Notes: generated from the letters alone by a model not told the origin. 52,393 nucleotides of DNA from an uncultured Prevotella sp. (GCA_900554695.1 USHV01000020.1:1-52393), one strand, 5' to 3'. Positions 1 through 7,527 are shown, counted from the stretch's first letter. Program-made: numbers and translations.

Positions 1-403
1 TCGTCTCCTATAACCGTTTTGTAGAATTGGAAAAAGAAGTGGCCATCCCATTGGCCCTGTTCATCAAGAAGGTGCTTTTAGGCAAATGTACAGGTGTCAG
101 CTTCGTTGACTCCACTCCTTTACGGGTATGCAGGAACCAGAGAATCCATATCCATAGGACGTTCAAAGGGATAGCACAAAGAGGTAAATGTTCCATGGGC
201 TGGTTCTTCGGCTTCAAGTTACATCTCATATGCAACGAACGCGGAGAGCTCCTGAATTTTATGATTACTCCGGGTGATGTGGATGACCGTAAACCCCTTG
301 AATACAAAGCCTTTGTGGAATTTATCTATGGAAAGCTTGTCGGCGATAAGGGATACATCGGCAGGAATCTTTTTGAGAGACTGTTCGTCGACGGCATACA
401 ACC
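1..403 (+). mobile_element. IS982-family transposase, truncated at both ends
   Basis: The frame is open from base 3, so the N-terminus lies outside the window. It reads a DDE transposase core of IS982 type: FVDSTPLRVC (first catalytic Asp), then GWFFGFKLHL and ITPGDVDDRKPL (second Asp region), then GDKGYIG. The reading stops at DGIQ (about base 402), just before the last catalytic segment and the helical C-terminus expected in a full enzyme. The next bases belong to a different gene on the other strand. With no C-terminus and no visible terminal inverted repeat, this copy is dead. It is a remnant left by a deletion or recombination rather than a simple insertion. The family call rests on recognised motifs. 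Confidence 0.82.
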
Positions 404-547
404 ATGAAAAGTCCTTAATGGAATATCTTCCCCTTCACTCAATCGTGAACGAAGCCAACGCTCGTTGATTTCCTCAAACGTGATTTTTCTGGCTCTGTAG
501 ATAGTGTCTACTAACCAAATGTATTTGTCAAATAAATCTTTTGTCAT
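404..547 (-). pseudogene. WYL-type transcriptional regulator, N-terminal fragment
   Basis: The fragment starts MTKDLFDKYIWLVDTIYR and runs through ITFEEINERWLR and SEGEDIPLRTFH. This is the N-terminal winged-helix part of a regulator family common in Bacteroides that normally continues into a WYL domain, for about 300 residues in total. After RTFH, around base 404, the frame enters IS982 sequence, so only about 48 residues remain. The DNA-binding helix is incomplete and the ligand-sensing domain is absent, so no function is expected. The family assignment is from memory of the N-terminal signature. Confidence 0.6.
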
Positions 548-582
548 ACTATTCCTTTTGTGAGTTCCTTCTACAAAATCAG

Positions 583-1026
583 CTATTTGAACAGTTTTTC
601 AAGATGTTCTTGAACCATTTCCTCCGTTTCTCCGTAATAAGTGATTTCCCAAAGCAGTCCGGCGGTCAGTTCTTGTAAAGTGATTGTTACATCTTCGTCA
701 ATATGAATATCCATACCTAAAAGGGCAGACCAGGGAGAGTAGCTTGCCACAGGGTAATAATCACTGTTTTCGTCTTTTGGGTTATAAACAGAGCAATTCA
801 TATCAATCATCGGTGAGCATCCTTCCCACCTTGATACCAAATAAATGGCATATTGGGATTCAGAAACATCATGCGTGTGAAGTTTTTGATATACGCTACG
901 GTAAGCCTCCCAATTAGCGTGTTGCGCTTGTTTAGGCTGATTCCGTTGATACAAGGCTTTAAACTCAGGTAAGATGTCATCAAAACTGAACCGAGTGAGC
1001 AAAGATTTGAATGTCAGTTGTTCCAT
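583..1026 (-). CDS. DUF6557-like small acidic protein
   Basis: 147 aa from the ATG at 1026; a TTG eight codons earlier would fall inside the promoter-like motif, so the ATG is preferred. The N-terminal pattern (LTFKSLLTRFSFDDILPEF) and the C-terminal pattern (YSPWSALLGMDI, then LLWEITYYGETEEMVQEHL) match what I recall of DUF6557, a family of about 120-150 aa in Bacteroidota. No signal peptide or membrane helix is seen, so it is probably cytoplasmic. The same domain, more diverged, forms the N-terminal half of the protein at 6617-7372. The molecular function is unknown. DUF6557-like genes often sit among accessory cargo genes, which fits this neighbourhood. Confidence 0.7.
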   Translation of the reverse strand: MEQLTFKSLLTRFSFDDILPEFKALYQRNQPKQAQHANWEAYRSVYQKLHTHDVSESQYAIYLVSRWEGCSPMIDMNCSVYNPKDENSDYYPVASYSPWSALLGMDIHIDEDVTITLQELTAGLLWEITYYGETEEMVQEHLEKLFK

Positions 1027-1047
1027 AATACAATGTTTTGAGTTCGA

Positions 1048-1078
1048 CAATGCAAATATCGCATAAAGTTATGCCAAA
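1048..1078 (-). promoter_or_regulatory. TTTGGCATAA-N12-TTTG motif upstream of the DUF6557-like gene
   Basis: On the minus strand TTTGGCATAA is followed after 12 bases by TTTG, then CATTG. The TTTG ends about 26 bases before the preferred ATG at 1026. The downstream part (GATATTTG) resembles a -7 box. The same motif with identical spacing lies at 1138-1163 and 4434-4464. Confidence 0.5.
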
Positions 1079-1137
1079 CTAAAGCATACACTAAAAAGAT
1101 TTTGTTTTTATGAGAAATAAGCAGTCCTGTGCTTCCA

Positions 1138-1163
1138 TTTGGCATAAGGTGAACTTATTTTTG
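1138..1163 (+). promoter_or_regulatory. TTTGGCATAA-N12-TTTG motif upstream of the 263-aa protein gene
   Basis: TTTGGCATAA, 12 bases, then TTTG. TATTTTTG fits the Bacteroidota -7 consensus TAnnTTTG and ends 27 bases before the ATG at 1191. It lies inside the possible longer reading frame from 1110, which supports the later start. Confidence 0.55.
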
Positions 1164-1190
1164 TCACATCATTCAATAAATAAGACGATT

Positions 1191-1982
1191 ATGGATTTAT
1201 ATGCAGAAGATTTGGCGGATTACATCTATCAAGAAAATAATGTGGACAAGAAACGTGCTTTGCTGTTGGAAGTGGAAGCGGAAATCAAAAAGCTCATGGG
1301 CGAACAGGAAAAGGGCAGCCTTGATTTGAGGCATATCGGTGCAGCACAGATAGAAAAGATACAAGATTTGATAGGCACACGGAGCTTGATTCTTAACCGG
1401 ATGTTCCAAGCCACTTCGCAGGAAATCCAACGTTTTGAATCAGTAAACGAATTGCTGGATAGTTTGACCAAAAAGATGTATCATCGCATGGCAAACCTCT
1501 ACCGTACATTGATTGACAGCCCTAAAGATGAATCTTTTGATGACGATTATGTGGTTTCCGGCACGCTGAAATATGTGTATAATGACGAGGATTCCATATT
1601 GATTTTACCGGAAGATGGTCATTATGGTTCCGATTTTGCTTATATGATTGAATTGATTTACCATTTGCTTGAGGATTACAATGGGGGACTTCCCGAAATC
1701 GAAGAATGCTCCTGTAATTACTCGCCTCAAAACACTTCCGATATGACGGATGAACAGTTGCATTGTGTGGATGTATGGGATGATGGAGTGACATGGGCGG
1801 AAGGACATTTACGCCGTCCGGAACTGAAGCATATTATCGTATGTCATGCCGTACACGACATTTGCACACACAAGCCTTATTCCATTCCGGACTTATTGCG
1901 GTTAAATGATTTTTGGGCGGAAGCTCATCTGATCTGCCAGCATATCATAGACCAAAACGGGAAACGTTATAACCCGGATTAA
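1191..1982 (+). CDS. Uncharacterised protein, 263 aa
   Basis: I do not recognise this family. The start is set at ATG 1191 (MDLYAEDLADYIYQ), because the earlier in-frame ATG at 1110 precedes a promoter-like motif at 1138-1163. Residues 1-100 look helical and charged (KKRALLLEVEAEIKKLMGEQ). The middle holds acidic stretches, then a Cys-containing segment ending in NYSPQN. The C-terminal third has HIIVCHAVHDICTHKPYSIPDLLRLNDFWAEA. There is no signal peptide or transmembrane segment. Its TAA stop overlaps the stop of the convergent metallophosphoesterase gene, the two sharing the palindrome TTAA. It resembles uncharacterised Bacteroides accessory proteins. Confidence 0.75.
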   Translation: MDLYAEDLADYIYQENNVDKKRALLLEVEAEIKKLMGEQEKGSLDLRHIGAAQIEKIQDLIGTRSLILNRMFQATSQEIQRFESVNELLDSLTKKMYHRMANLYRTLIDSPKDESFDDDYVVSGTLKYVYNDEDSILILPEDGHYGSDFAYMIELIYHLLEDYNGGLPEIEECSCNYSPQNTSDMTDEQLHCVDVWDDGVTWAEGHLRRPELKHIIVCHAVHDICTHKPYSIPDLLRLNDFWAEAHLICQHIIDQNGKRYNPD

Positions 1983-2566
1983 TCATTTGTTTTGCAAAGT
2001 GCCTGAAAGGTGGAGATATTGCCAAACTTTGTGCTCCACTTTTCCTCGCATAGTCCCCCTTTGGAATGCACATGACCGAAAATATGATGTTTCGGTTGGT
2101 ATTCTAAAACAGTTTGTTTCAATATCTCACTACCCGTACCTTCATCCAATATGCCTTTGGGAGGAATGTGGGTAATCAAGAAATCCGTTTTGTAAGGCAA
2201 TCCACATTTCCCTCCTAACCATTGCATTTGCTGAATCATTTTGCTGGAAATGGCATAGAAAGTAATACCGTCATATTCTATACCGCAATCTTCAAGCAAA
2301 GTTACATTTGCAGATATCAACCGGCGTGCTTTTTCCGGACAAAGGTCGAAAATGATTTCGTGATTGCCCGGCACAAACAAGCGAAGCTGTGTCGGACAGG
2401 AAGAAAACCAGTCAAAGAAATCACTCAACCCGTCCTCTTGAAAATCCGATACGACATCCCCAGCGCAAATCAGAATATCTGTGCCTTTGGGGATGCTTAA
2501 TTTTCGGTGCATACCATGCGTGTCCGAAAATGCAAACAAATGTTTTCTTTTATAATCCAATCTCAT
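1979..2566 (-). CDS. Calcineurin-like metallophosphoesterase
   Basis: 195 aa. The metal-binding motifs come in family order: SDTHG (D-x-H), CAGDVV (GD), PGNHE, ITHIPP and FGHVH. This is a compact single-domain enzyme that would hydrolyse a phosphomonoester or phosphodiester using two metal ions. The substrate cannot be told from sequence. The start is the ATG at 2566 (MRLDYKRKHL), which overlaps the stop of the upstream Sel1/LRR gene as ATGA; the frame extends further upstream only inside that gene. The 4-bp overlap implies translational coupling. No export signal, so cytoplasmic. Confidence 0.88.
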   Translation of the reverse strand: MRLDYKRKHLFAFSDTHGMHRKLSIPKGTDILICAGDVVSDFQEDGLSDFFDWFSSCPTQLRLFVPGNHEIIFDLCPEKARRLISANVTLLEDCGIEYDGITFYAISSKMIQQMQWLGGKCGLPYKTDFLITHIPPKGILDEGTGSEILKQTVLEYQPKHHIFGHVHSKGGLCEEKWSTKFGNISTFQALCKTND

Positions 2567-4374
2567 TCGTATTTCTCCTGTCTTTGGCGAAGTTTCTCCC
2601 AAAACTCCCGTTCTTCCCGAACAATTTCTTCTGTTTCTTGCCAATGCGAATAAGTCATCTCAGAGAAACAGTCACAAAACACGTCTGCCCAAGTCACTTG
2701 TGGAAGCATCATCCACCCTTCCTGTTCTCTTATCTCAACAGGCATATCCAATGTCTCGCTCCACGGGGTGGAATTCATAAGAACATCTTCAAGGGCTTGG
2801 TGGACGTATTTCTTTTCACGGCGACTATAAAGCCAATAATAGGTGTAACCGCCTTCGCAAACGATACGATCAATACCGGTATAGCAGAAGTCCTTCCGCG
2901 AGCGCATATCGTCAAACGCTGATTTATACTGTGCCAAAGAATGGCATTTTATAATGGGATATCCCCCTTCTTTCATTTTGGCTTTCACCCCACTCCAATC
3001 CATGCAACGCATATAATAAGAGAGTGGAAGGAAAACAGGTTCAAATGAGGATTCCGTGATAGGTTCGCACTCTTCCCCTTTATTACTTTTTAGTAAACTA
3101 TTGAGAGAAGCAATCTTCTGGTTAGGATATTGAGTATTCTTCATGCAAACTTTGACCAATGCCGAGTATCGCGGATGCCAATCCAAATGACGCAGCGGAT
3201 TATCCGAACAATCAAGCTGCGTAAGGCGGTTGTTTTTTCGGATATTCAATGTACATAGTTTATTCCCTCGGCAAACCAAACGCTTCAACCTTGGATTCAG
3301 GGAAACATCCAAGCGCTTCAACGCTTGATTGACACAATACAGGTCGATAAGTATCTGGCATTGCGTTACATTCAACGCTTTCAGTGTACATGTCTCACAG
3401 GTGTAATGGAAAGAAGTGATAGTATGTGTTTCATCACTTCTCAAACAGATGTTCCATTCTCCTTCCCTCGCATACGTATGTTCCGCATGGAGTTCTTCTC
3501 CTTTCTCATTGTTTATCTCTTCCACTTGCCCGTCACCCCAATCTATCGTGAAAAGACAATCGCCATAGCTGATAAACGAGAAGCCACAGACGGATTCCGA
3601 TTCTTTTGCAGTAACTGTCATCCGTATCTCATCTTTTTGTTCAAACAGAAGCTTCTTCAAGCGACGGAACGAACGGCGTGTAACCAAGACTTGTTCATTC
3701 CATTCATCAGAAGCATGGTTCCAACATTTTTCATGAATTATTTTGTGATAGCATTCAAAAGCCTTTTGCAAATCCTGCTTCGTGCCGATGCCTTGCTCAT
3801 ACATTCGTCCCATATTGTAATAATCTTCCGCTTCCACGTAATAATGGAATGCCTTTTCAGCATCAAGCGATACACCTTCACCCCGTTCATACATCCGAGC
3901 CAACCCGTGTTTATCCTTACCAAGCCGATAGCATCGCAATGCAATGTCGTATTCCTGAAGGGCATAATGAATATCTCCTGCCCATCCTGCCACTAAACCG
4001 CCAAGTTGCATTCCGATTTCCGTCAACTTGTTCAGTGCGTCCTGGTTCCCTTTCTCAGCTAAATCGTTAAGCAGCCTTATGGCATTCTTTCCTGTATATC
4101 CTTCTTTCTTTTCACGCTCCGTTTCATAATCCAACAAAGACAAAAACCAATCTGCATGAAGCAACTTATCCAACACGAGATGAATATGTGCCGCCACCCC
4201 ATCGGGATGTTTAGAAAGACCTGTCAGCATAAAACATAAACAATATGCCGCATCCAAGCAACCACTGTTGGCAAAAGGTTCAATCAGGTTGATAGCTTCG
4301 TTGAACTTCTTATTGCGCAATAACTCGTTAAATTGTTTGCGTACCTCCTCGCTTAATTTGTTTTTCTCGTCCAT
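2563..4374 (-). CDS. Sel1-repeat / leucine-rich-repeat multidomain protein
   Basis: 603 aa from the ATG at 4374 (MDEKNKLSEE); an in-frame ATG at 4431 would add a poor 19-residue extension. Roughly residues 65-220 carry Sel1/TPR-like helical repeats (HGLARMYERGEGVSLDAEKAF, YYNMGRMYEQGIGTKQDLQKAF). About 255-330 is beta-rich with FTIDWGDGQ, reminiscent of PKD-type repeats. About 330-420 has leucine-rich repeats (LKRLDVSLNP, LKRLVCRGNK, LTQLDCSDNP). The last 170 residues are unrecognised. No signal peptide, so probably cytoplasmic. The domain mix suggests protein-protein interaction, and the ATGA overlap couples it to the phosphoesterase. Function unknown. Confidence 0.8.
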   Translation of the reverse strand: MDEKNKLSEEVRKQFNELLRNKKFNEAINLIEPFANSGCLDAAYCLCFMLTGLSKHPDGVAAHIHLVLDKLLHADWFLSLLDYETEREKKEGYTGKNAIRLLNDLAEKGNQDALNKLTEIGMQLGGLVAGWAGDIHYALQEYDIALRCYRLGKDKHGLARMYERGEGVSLDAEKAFHYYVEAEDYYNMGRMYEQGIGTKQDLQKAFECYHKIIHEKCWNHASDEWNEQVLVTRRSFRRLKKLLFEQKDEIRMTVTAKESESVCGFSFISYGDCLFTIDWGDGQVEEINNEKGEELHAEHTYAREGEWNICLRSDETHTITSFHYTCETCTLKALNVTQCQILIDLYCVNQALKRLDVSLNPRLKRLVCRGNKLCTLNIRKNNRLTQLDCSDNPLRHLDWHPRYSALVKVCMKNTQYPNQKIASLNSLLKSNKGEECEPITESSFEPVFLPLSYYMRCMDWSGVKAKMKEGGYPIIKCHSLAQYKSAFDDMRSRKDFCYTGIDRIVCEGGYTYYWLYSRREKKYVHQALEDVLMNSTPWSETLDMPVEIREQEGWMMLPQVTWADVFCDCFSEMTYSHWQETEEIVREEREFWEKLRQRQEKYE

Positions 4375-4406
4375 AATTATTCCGCTTTTAGTTGTACAAT
4401 AGGGAA

Positions 4407-4456
4407 AACTTGACCTCATCTTTCCATCCATTTCAATGCAAAGATGAGGTCAAGTT
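4407..4456 (-). terminator. Perfect 17-bp inverted repeat; terminator of the 280-aa protein gene
   Basis: AACTTGACCTCATCTTT at 4407-4423 is the exact reverse complement of 4440-4456, with a 16-base loop. Read on the minus strand the hairpin lies 20 bases past the stop at 4477 and is followed by TTTTCCC, as in an intrinsic terminator. The promoter motif of the next gene lies across the first arm. Confidence 0.75.
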
Positions 4457-4464
4457 ATGCCAAA
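4434..4464 (-). promoter_or_regulatory. TTTGGCATAA-N12-TTTG motif upstream of the Sel1/LRR gene
   Basis: Third copy of the motif, minus strand, with the same 12-base spacer and the same CATTG after TTTG as the copy at 1048-1078. It sits inside the terminator hairpin at 4407-4456 and about 65 bases before the ATG at 4374. Confidence 0.5.
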
Positions 4465-4476
4465 GTAGTTCACAAG

Positions 4477-5319
4477 TTATTCTTTCTTCAATAGTTTGTC
4501 GATGTTTTCTTTGATGTCAGCAAGGATGGCTTTGTAATTGTCCCAATGGCGCTTATCTGATATTGTAGAGTTGGGATGGTGGGTCTTGTAGGCTAATCCT
4601 ACTTCTTTTATTGGCAACTTGGCTACATCATGTACCGACAGTCCGCCAAGGGGTAATGGTTCACCGTTTATGGTAAAGTTTTCTTTGATGTACTTATAGT
4701 ATGTATTTTCTCCTGGTCCTGTAAAAAATATGAGGATGTCCGGTTTTAGAATCTCAACTTCTTGTGGTATAACATGAAAGCATTTGCGTTCAATCTCGTG
4801 TGTCTTTGTATCTACCGGTCTTCCTTCCACTGTCGATAATTTGGAAATGTTGTTCCATATCATGGAGACTCTTTTGTCTGGATAGGCTTGCAATATATCC
4901 TCTCTTATACACGACATGATTCCATTGATAGCAAAGCGGAACATTCGTGTGTTGCCTACTTCGTCCTCGTTAAAGTAACCTCCGTTCCCTTCCATTACAT
5001 ATTTATCGTCAAGGAAGTTTTCATAACTTCCCATGAGGTCGCCCATATCCAAATCTTTTTCCCATCCATGTGTTTCTTGACCAAAAAACATAATTTTGAT
5101 GTCGGCTTTCGTGTACCACTCTTCGTGTTCGGGAGTTTCTTTTTTTGAATACCAATTAGGGTCTTTTTCTCTTTCTTCCTTTTTCTGACCTGACCGCAAT
5201 AAAGAAATCAAGAACGGACATTGCAGTTTGTCTCTCAGCCCATTGGCTTCGAGTTGTTCCATAAAGCTTTCCCAATGCTTGTTGTAAAGCTCTGTTAATT
5301 GTGCTGATAATGTTTCCAT
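4477..5319 (-). CDS. Uncharacterised protein with uracil-DNA-glycosylase-like motifs, 280 aa
   Basis: Not firmly recognised. Three segments are laid out as in the UDG superfamily: IMFFGQETHGW near residue 77 (compare the GQDP-type motif A), PDILIFFTGPG near 195 (the beta strand and loop), and AYKTHHPN near 245 (compare the HPSP-type motif). The classic catalytic residues are not all present, so a DNA-repair role is only a guess; a related alpha/beta fold with another job is equally possible. There is no signal peptide. It begins 41 bp after the FtsZ-like gene on the same strand, so the two probably form an operon that ends at the terminator at 4407-4456. Confidence 0.6.
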   Translation of the reverse strand: METLSAQLTELYNKHWESFMEQLEANGLRDKLQCPFLISLLRSGQKKEEREKDPNWYSKKETPEHEEWYTKADIKIMFFGQETHGWEKDLDMGDLMGSYENFLDDKYVMEGNGGYFNEDEVGNTRMFRFAINGIMSCIREDILQAYPDKRVSMIWNNISKLSTVEGRPVDTKTHEIERKCFHVIPQEVEILKPDILIFFTGPGENTYYKYIKENFTINGEPLPLGGLSVHDVAKLPIKEVGLAYKTHHPNSTISDKRHWDNYKAILADIKENIDKLLKKE

Positions 5320-5360
5320 TTGTTGTAGATCTAACTATAAGGTTAGTAGTTTATTTAAAC

Positions 5361-6347
5361 TTATTGCCTTCTGCATTTTGTGAATATATTTATCCGATAT
5401 TGATGTGATGGAATAGTTTCATCTATATATATGCCCCATTTAACCTCGGTACCGGCAGAAATTTGTTGCATAAAATCATTTATCACATTCATAAGCTCAG
5501 TTGCCTCCTCTGAATCATCTAACCAATCAGTAAACTCGATTGCAAATATAATCATTGCCACATCATCTACAGATGAATATTTCGCTGGAAGTTTTTTGCA
5601 CCACTCTTCTAACAATTCGCTTCTCAAGAAATCCACACTACCAGTAAGCGTAAAAAAGTTTATGTTTTTAGAAGGAGTCGGATATTCCAAGAAGGCTCTC
5701 AAGTCATTAAAGTCGAAGCTTATCAGACAATAACGAAGTACCATTCCCACAAATGCATCCGTAAATTGGATAATTTTCCTATCTGCTTTTTGGAACAATT
5801 CCGTAAACGTATTACATTGAAAGTCATCGTAATCTACTATATGAAGACCATCTACCATTGGTTCCAGTGCCTTTAATAATCCTAAGGCATTCTTTCGCTT
5901 TTCTTTTCCCTCAGATGAATGGGGAATTGTTGCCACTAAGATGATTGCTCTGGATTGCATCTCTTTTGCTTTCCCAAGAAACGACCTTATGCACCCTTCT
6001 CCTGTTCCTCCTCCGAGACATACCACAAACACTGTTATTAGTTTGTTCTTCAAAATGTTCTCTATCACAGGAAGTGAATTATTACATTCATACTCCGCAA
6101 GAAAACGATTTTTTCCACTGCCCAATCCTTCCTGTCCAATCAGGTATTTGTTATACAAGGACAATTCGTTCATTTCTTTCCGATTCATGCCAAACGCATA
6201 CAGTCCCACAAGTCCCACATCAAGGAAGCAGCGTTTTCGCATTTGGTCTACTATACGGCTTGCTCCTCCTCCAATGCCCACTATAATGGAGGAATATTTT
6301 GAATTACGCGAAGGAAAATTAAATATTATATCTGATTCTTCTTTCAT
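5361..6347 (-). CDS. FtsZ/tubulin-like GTPase, divergent accessory paralogue
   Basis: 328 aa. FtsZ landmarks appear in order: GIGGGA at 24-29 (nucleotide-binding loop), GLGSG near 74-78, LGGGTGEG at 111-118 (tubulin signature), ATIPHSSEGKEKRKNAL around 139-155 (matches the PFxFEG...R...A region of FtsZ), and SFDFND at 210-215, equivalent to the NxDxxD synergy (T7) loop with Asn replaced by Ser but both Asp kept. Residues 264-328 form the beta-alpha-beta-beta C-terminal domain (AMIIFAIEF ... EVKWGIYIDET ... YRINIF). It ends there: no C-terminal linker or FtsA/ZipA-binding tail. GTP-dependent polymerisation is therefore plausible. It is unlikely to be the cell-division FtsZ, given its divergence, missing tail and accessory-gene setting. 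Confidence 0.85.
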   Translation of the reverse strand: MKEESDIIFNFPSRNSKYSSIIVGIGGGASRIVDQMRKRCFLDVGLVGLYAFGMNRKEMNELSLYNKYLIGQEGLGSGKNRFLAEYECNNSLPVIENILKNKLITVFVVCLGGGTGEGCIRSFLGKAKEMQSRAIILVATIPHSSEGKEKRKNALGLLKALEPMVDGLHIVDYDDFQCNTFTELFQKADRKIIQFTDAFVGMVLRYCLISFDFNDLRAFLEYPTPSKNINFFTLTGSVDFLRSELLEEWCKKLPAKYSSVDDVAMIIFAIEFTDWLDDSEEATELMNVINDFMQQISAGTEVKWGIYIDETIPSHQYRINIFTKCRRQ

Positions 6348-6450
6348 GATTCTTTTATTTTGATGATTCTTTTTAGCCAGTGAATTAATGCGAATATAGA
6401 CATTTATCTCAAGAATGTTTTCATTTTCAATGAAAAATATCTACAAAAAA

Positions 6451-6458
6451 TATCTTTG
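6451..6458 (+). promoter_or_regulatory. Probable -7 box TATCTTTG
   Basis: TATCTTTG matches TAnnTTTG and points toward the gene at 6617. The leader would be about 150 bases. A clear TTTG at the -33 position is not seen. Confidence 0.4.
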
Positions 6459-6616
6459 TCGCAAAATTAAGTTGAAGATATGCAACATCGAAGCACAAGA
6501 TGAAAGAATTTATACTTATACTTTGCTATATTCTCATTAATTTTTAAGGTGTATGTACTGATATGGCATATCTTGAACTTTATTTTGCAACCAGAATCTT
6601 TAAAAGCAGAGTGATT

Positions 6617-7372
6617 ATGATGGTGAAAGAATTAATCATGGAAGTGGAATTTGATGACTTGCTTCCTTATTTAAAAGAAATTATAGTCGGACATTTTGAC
6701 AATATTTATGCTTTCCGGGAAGCATACGATATTCTTCGGGGTATGAAGCCCAACCCTGAGTTCATCGGGAAAGTTTGGATAGAACAAGAAGAGGATTGGG
6801 TAAGCGTGCAGTCTTTAGATGGGGATTCTTGGGAAAATGAATTGGCTAAAGAACTTGTTTTATCCAATAATGCTACTCTAAGTAAAGAGGAAATTGCCGC
6901 ACATTGTATATACGACATCACCTTTTATGGTTTTTCTCCGGCGGAAATAATTGAAAATTTTTGGAAAAGCCATGGTACCATACAAAGCAAAATGGAACGA
7001 AGGGAATCCATCATACAAGAACTTACTGTGTCCGGAAGCAGTTTCACGTATAAGGACTTAGCCTATCTATTGCAAGTGGAATACGGTACACGATATGATT
7101 ATCATTCCATTGCCAACGGACAAGAGAACCGATTAGCCTATATTGCTGAATCCATGACCAAATATCAGCAACTTGATCTAAGCCGATACAATGATGCCGT
7201 CGTTTGCATTCGTGTTTCTGCTCAATACCCGTTAAGCAACAAGGCACTGGAAGATTTTAAACGTAATGTCCGCTCGTGGCTGAATTATGAAGACATTCAA
7301 TTTGGCATTATAACAGAAGATAGCGATTGTAAAGAAGCAATGGTTACATTGTTATTGAATAAACAAGCATAA
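6617..7372 (+). CDS. Two-domain protein: DUF6557-like N-terminus and FtsZ-C-like C-terminus
   Basis: About 251 aa from ATG 6617 or 6620; an in-frame ATG at 6563 adds a poor extension. Residues about 8-112 match the DUF6557-like protein at 583-1026 in layout: FDDLLPYLKE, then the WENELA region, then IYDITFYGFSPAEIIENFW. Residues about 113-193 look helical. Residues 194-251 read AVVCIRVSAQ, helix, DIQFGIITEDS, AMVTLLL, the strand-helix-strand-strand order of the FtsZ C-terminal domain. They align well with the tail of the divergent FtsZ-like GTPase. There is no GTPase domain and no export signal. It could bind, cap or recruit the GTPase polymer through the shared domain; that is inference from architecture and divergent gene placement. 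Confidence 0.72.
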   Translation: MMVKELIMEVEFDDLLPYLKEIIVGHFDNIYAFREAYDILRGMKPNPEFIGKVWIEQEEDWVSVQSLDGDSWENELAKELVLSNNATLSKEEIAAHCIYDITFYGFSPAEIIENFWKSHGTIQSKMERRESIIQELTVSGSSFTYKDLAYLLQVEYGTRYDYHSIANGQENRLAYIAESMTKYQQLDLSRYNDAVVCIRVSAQYPLSNKALEDFKRNVRSWLNYEDIQFGIITEDSDCKEAMVTLLLNKQA

Positions 7373-7527
7373 AAATAAAACATAGCAAAGGGAAGATTGC
7401 CGTTCATTCGAGTAAACAGATGAAAGCAGGAACAAACCAAAACAAATTATTTTCTTCGCTATTTTATGTTTGATAGCATTTATTCTCCAATCCCAACGTC
7501 AGTAATCCGTCAGTGAAAGAAAGCAAA

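Noticed and set aside
1051..1078. Sigma-54 promoter (TGGCAT-N5-TATGC) upstream of the DUF6557-like gene
   Set aside because: Only one of the three motif copies has a GC at the -12 place; the shared conserved part is TTTGGCATAA-N12-TTTG, so sigma-54 is not supported.
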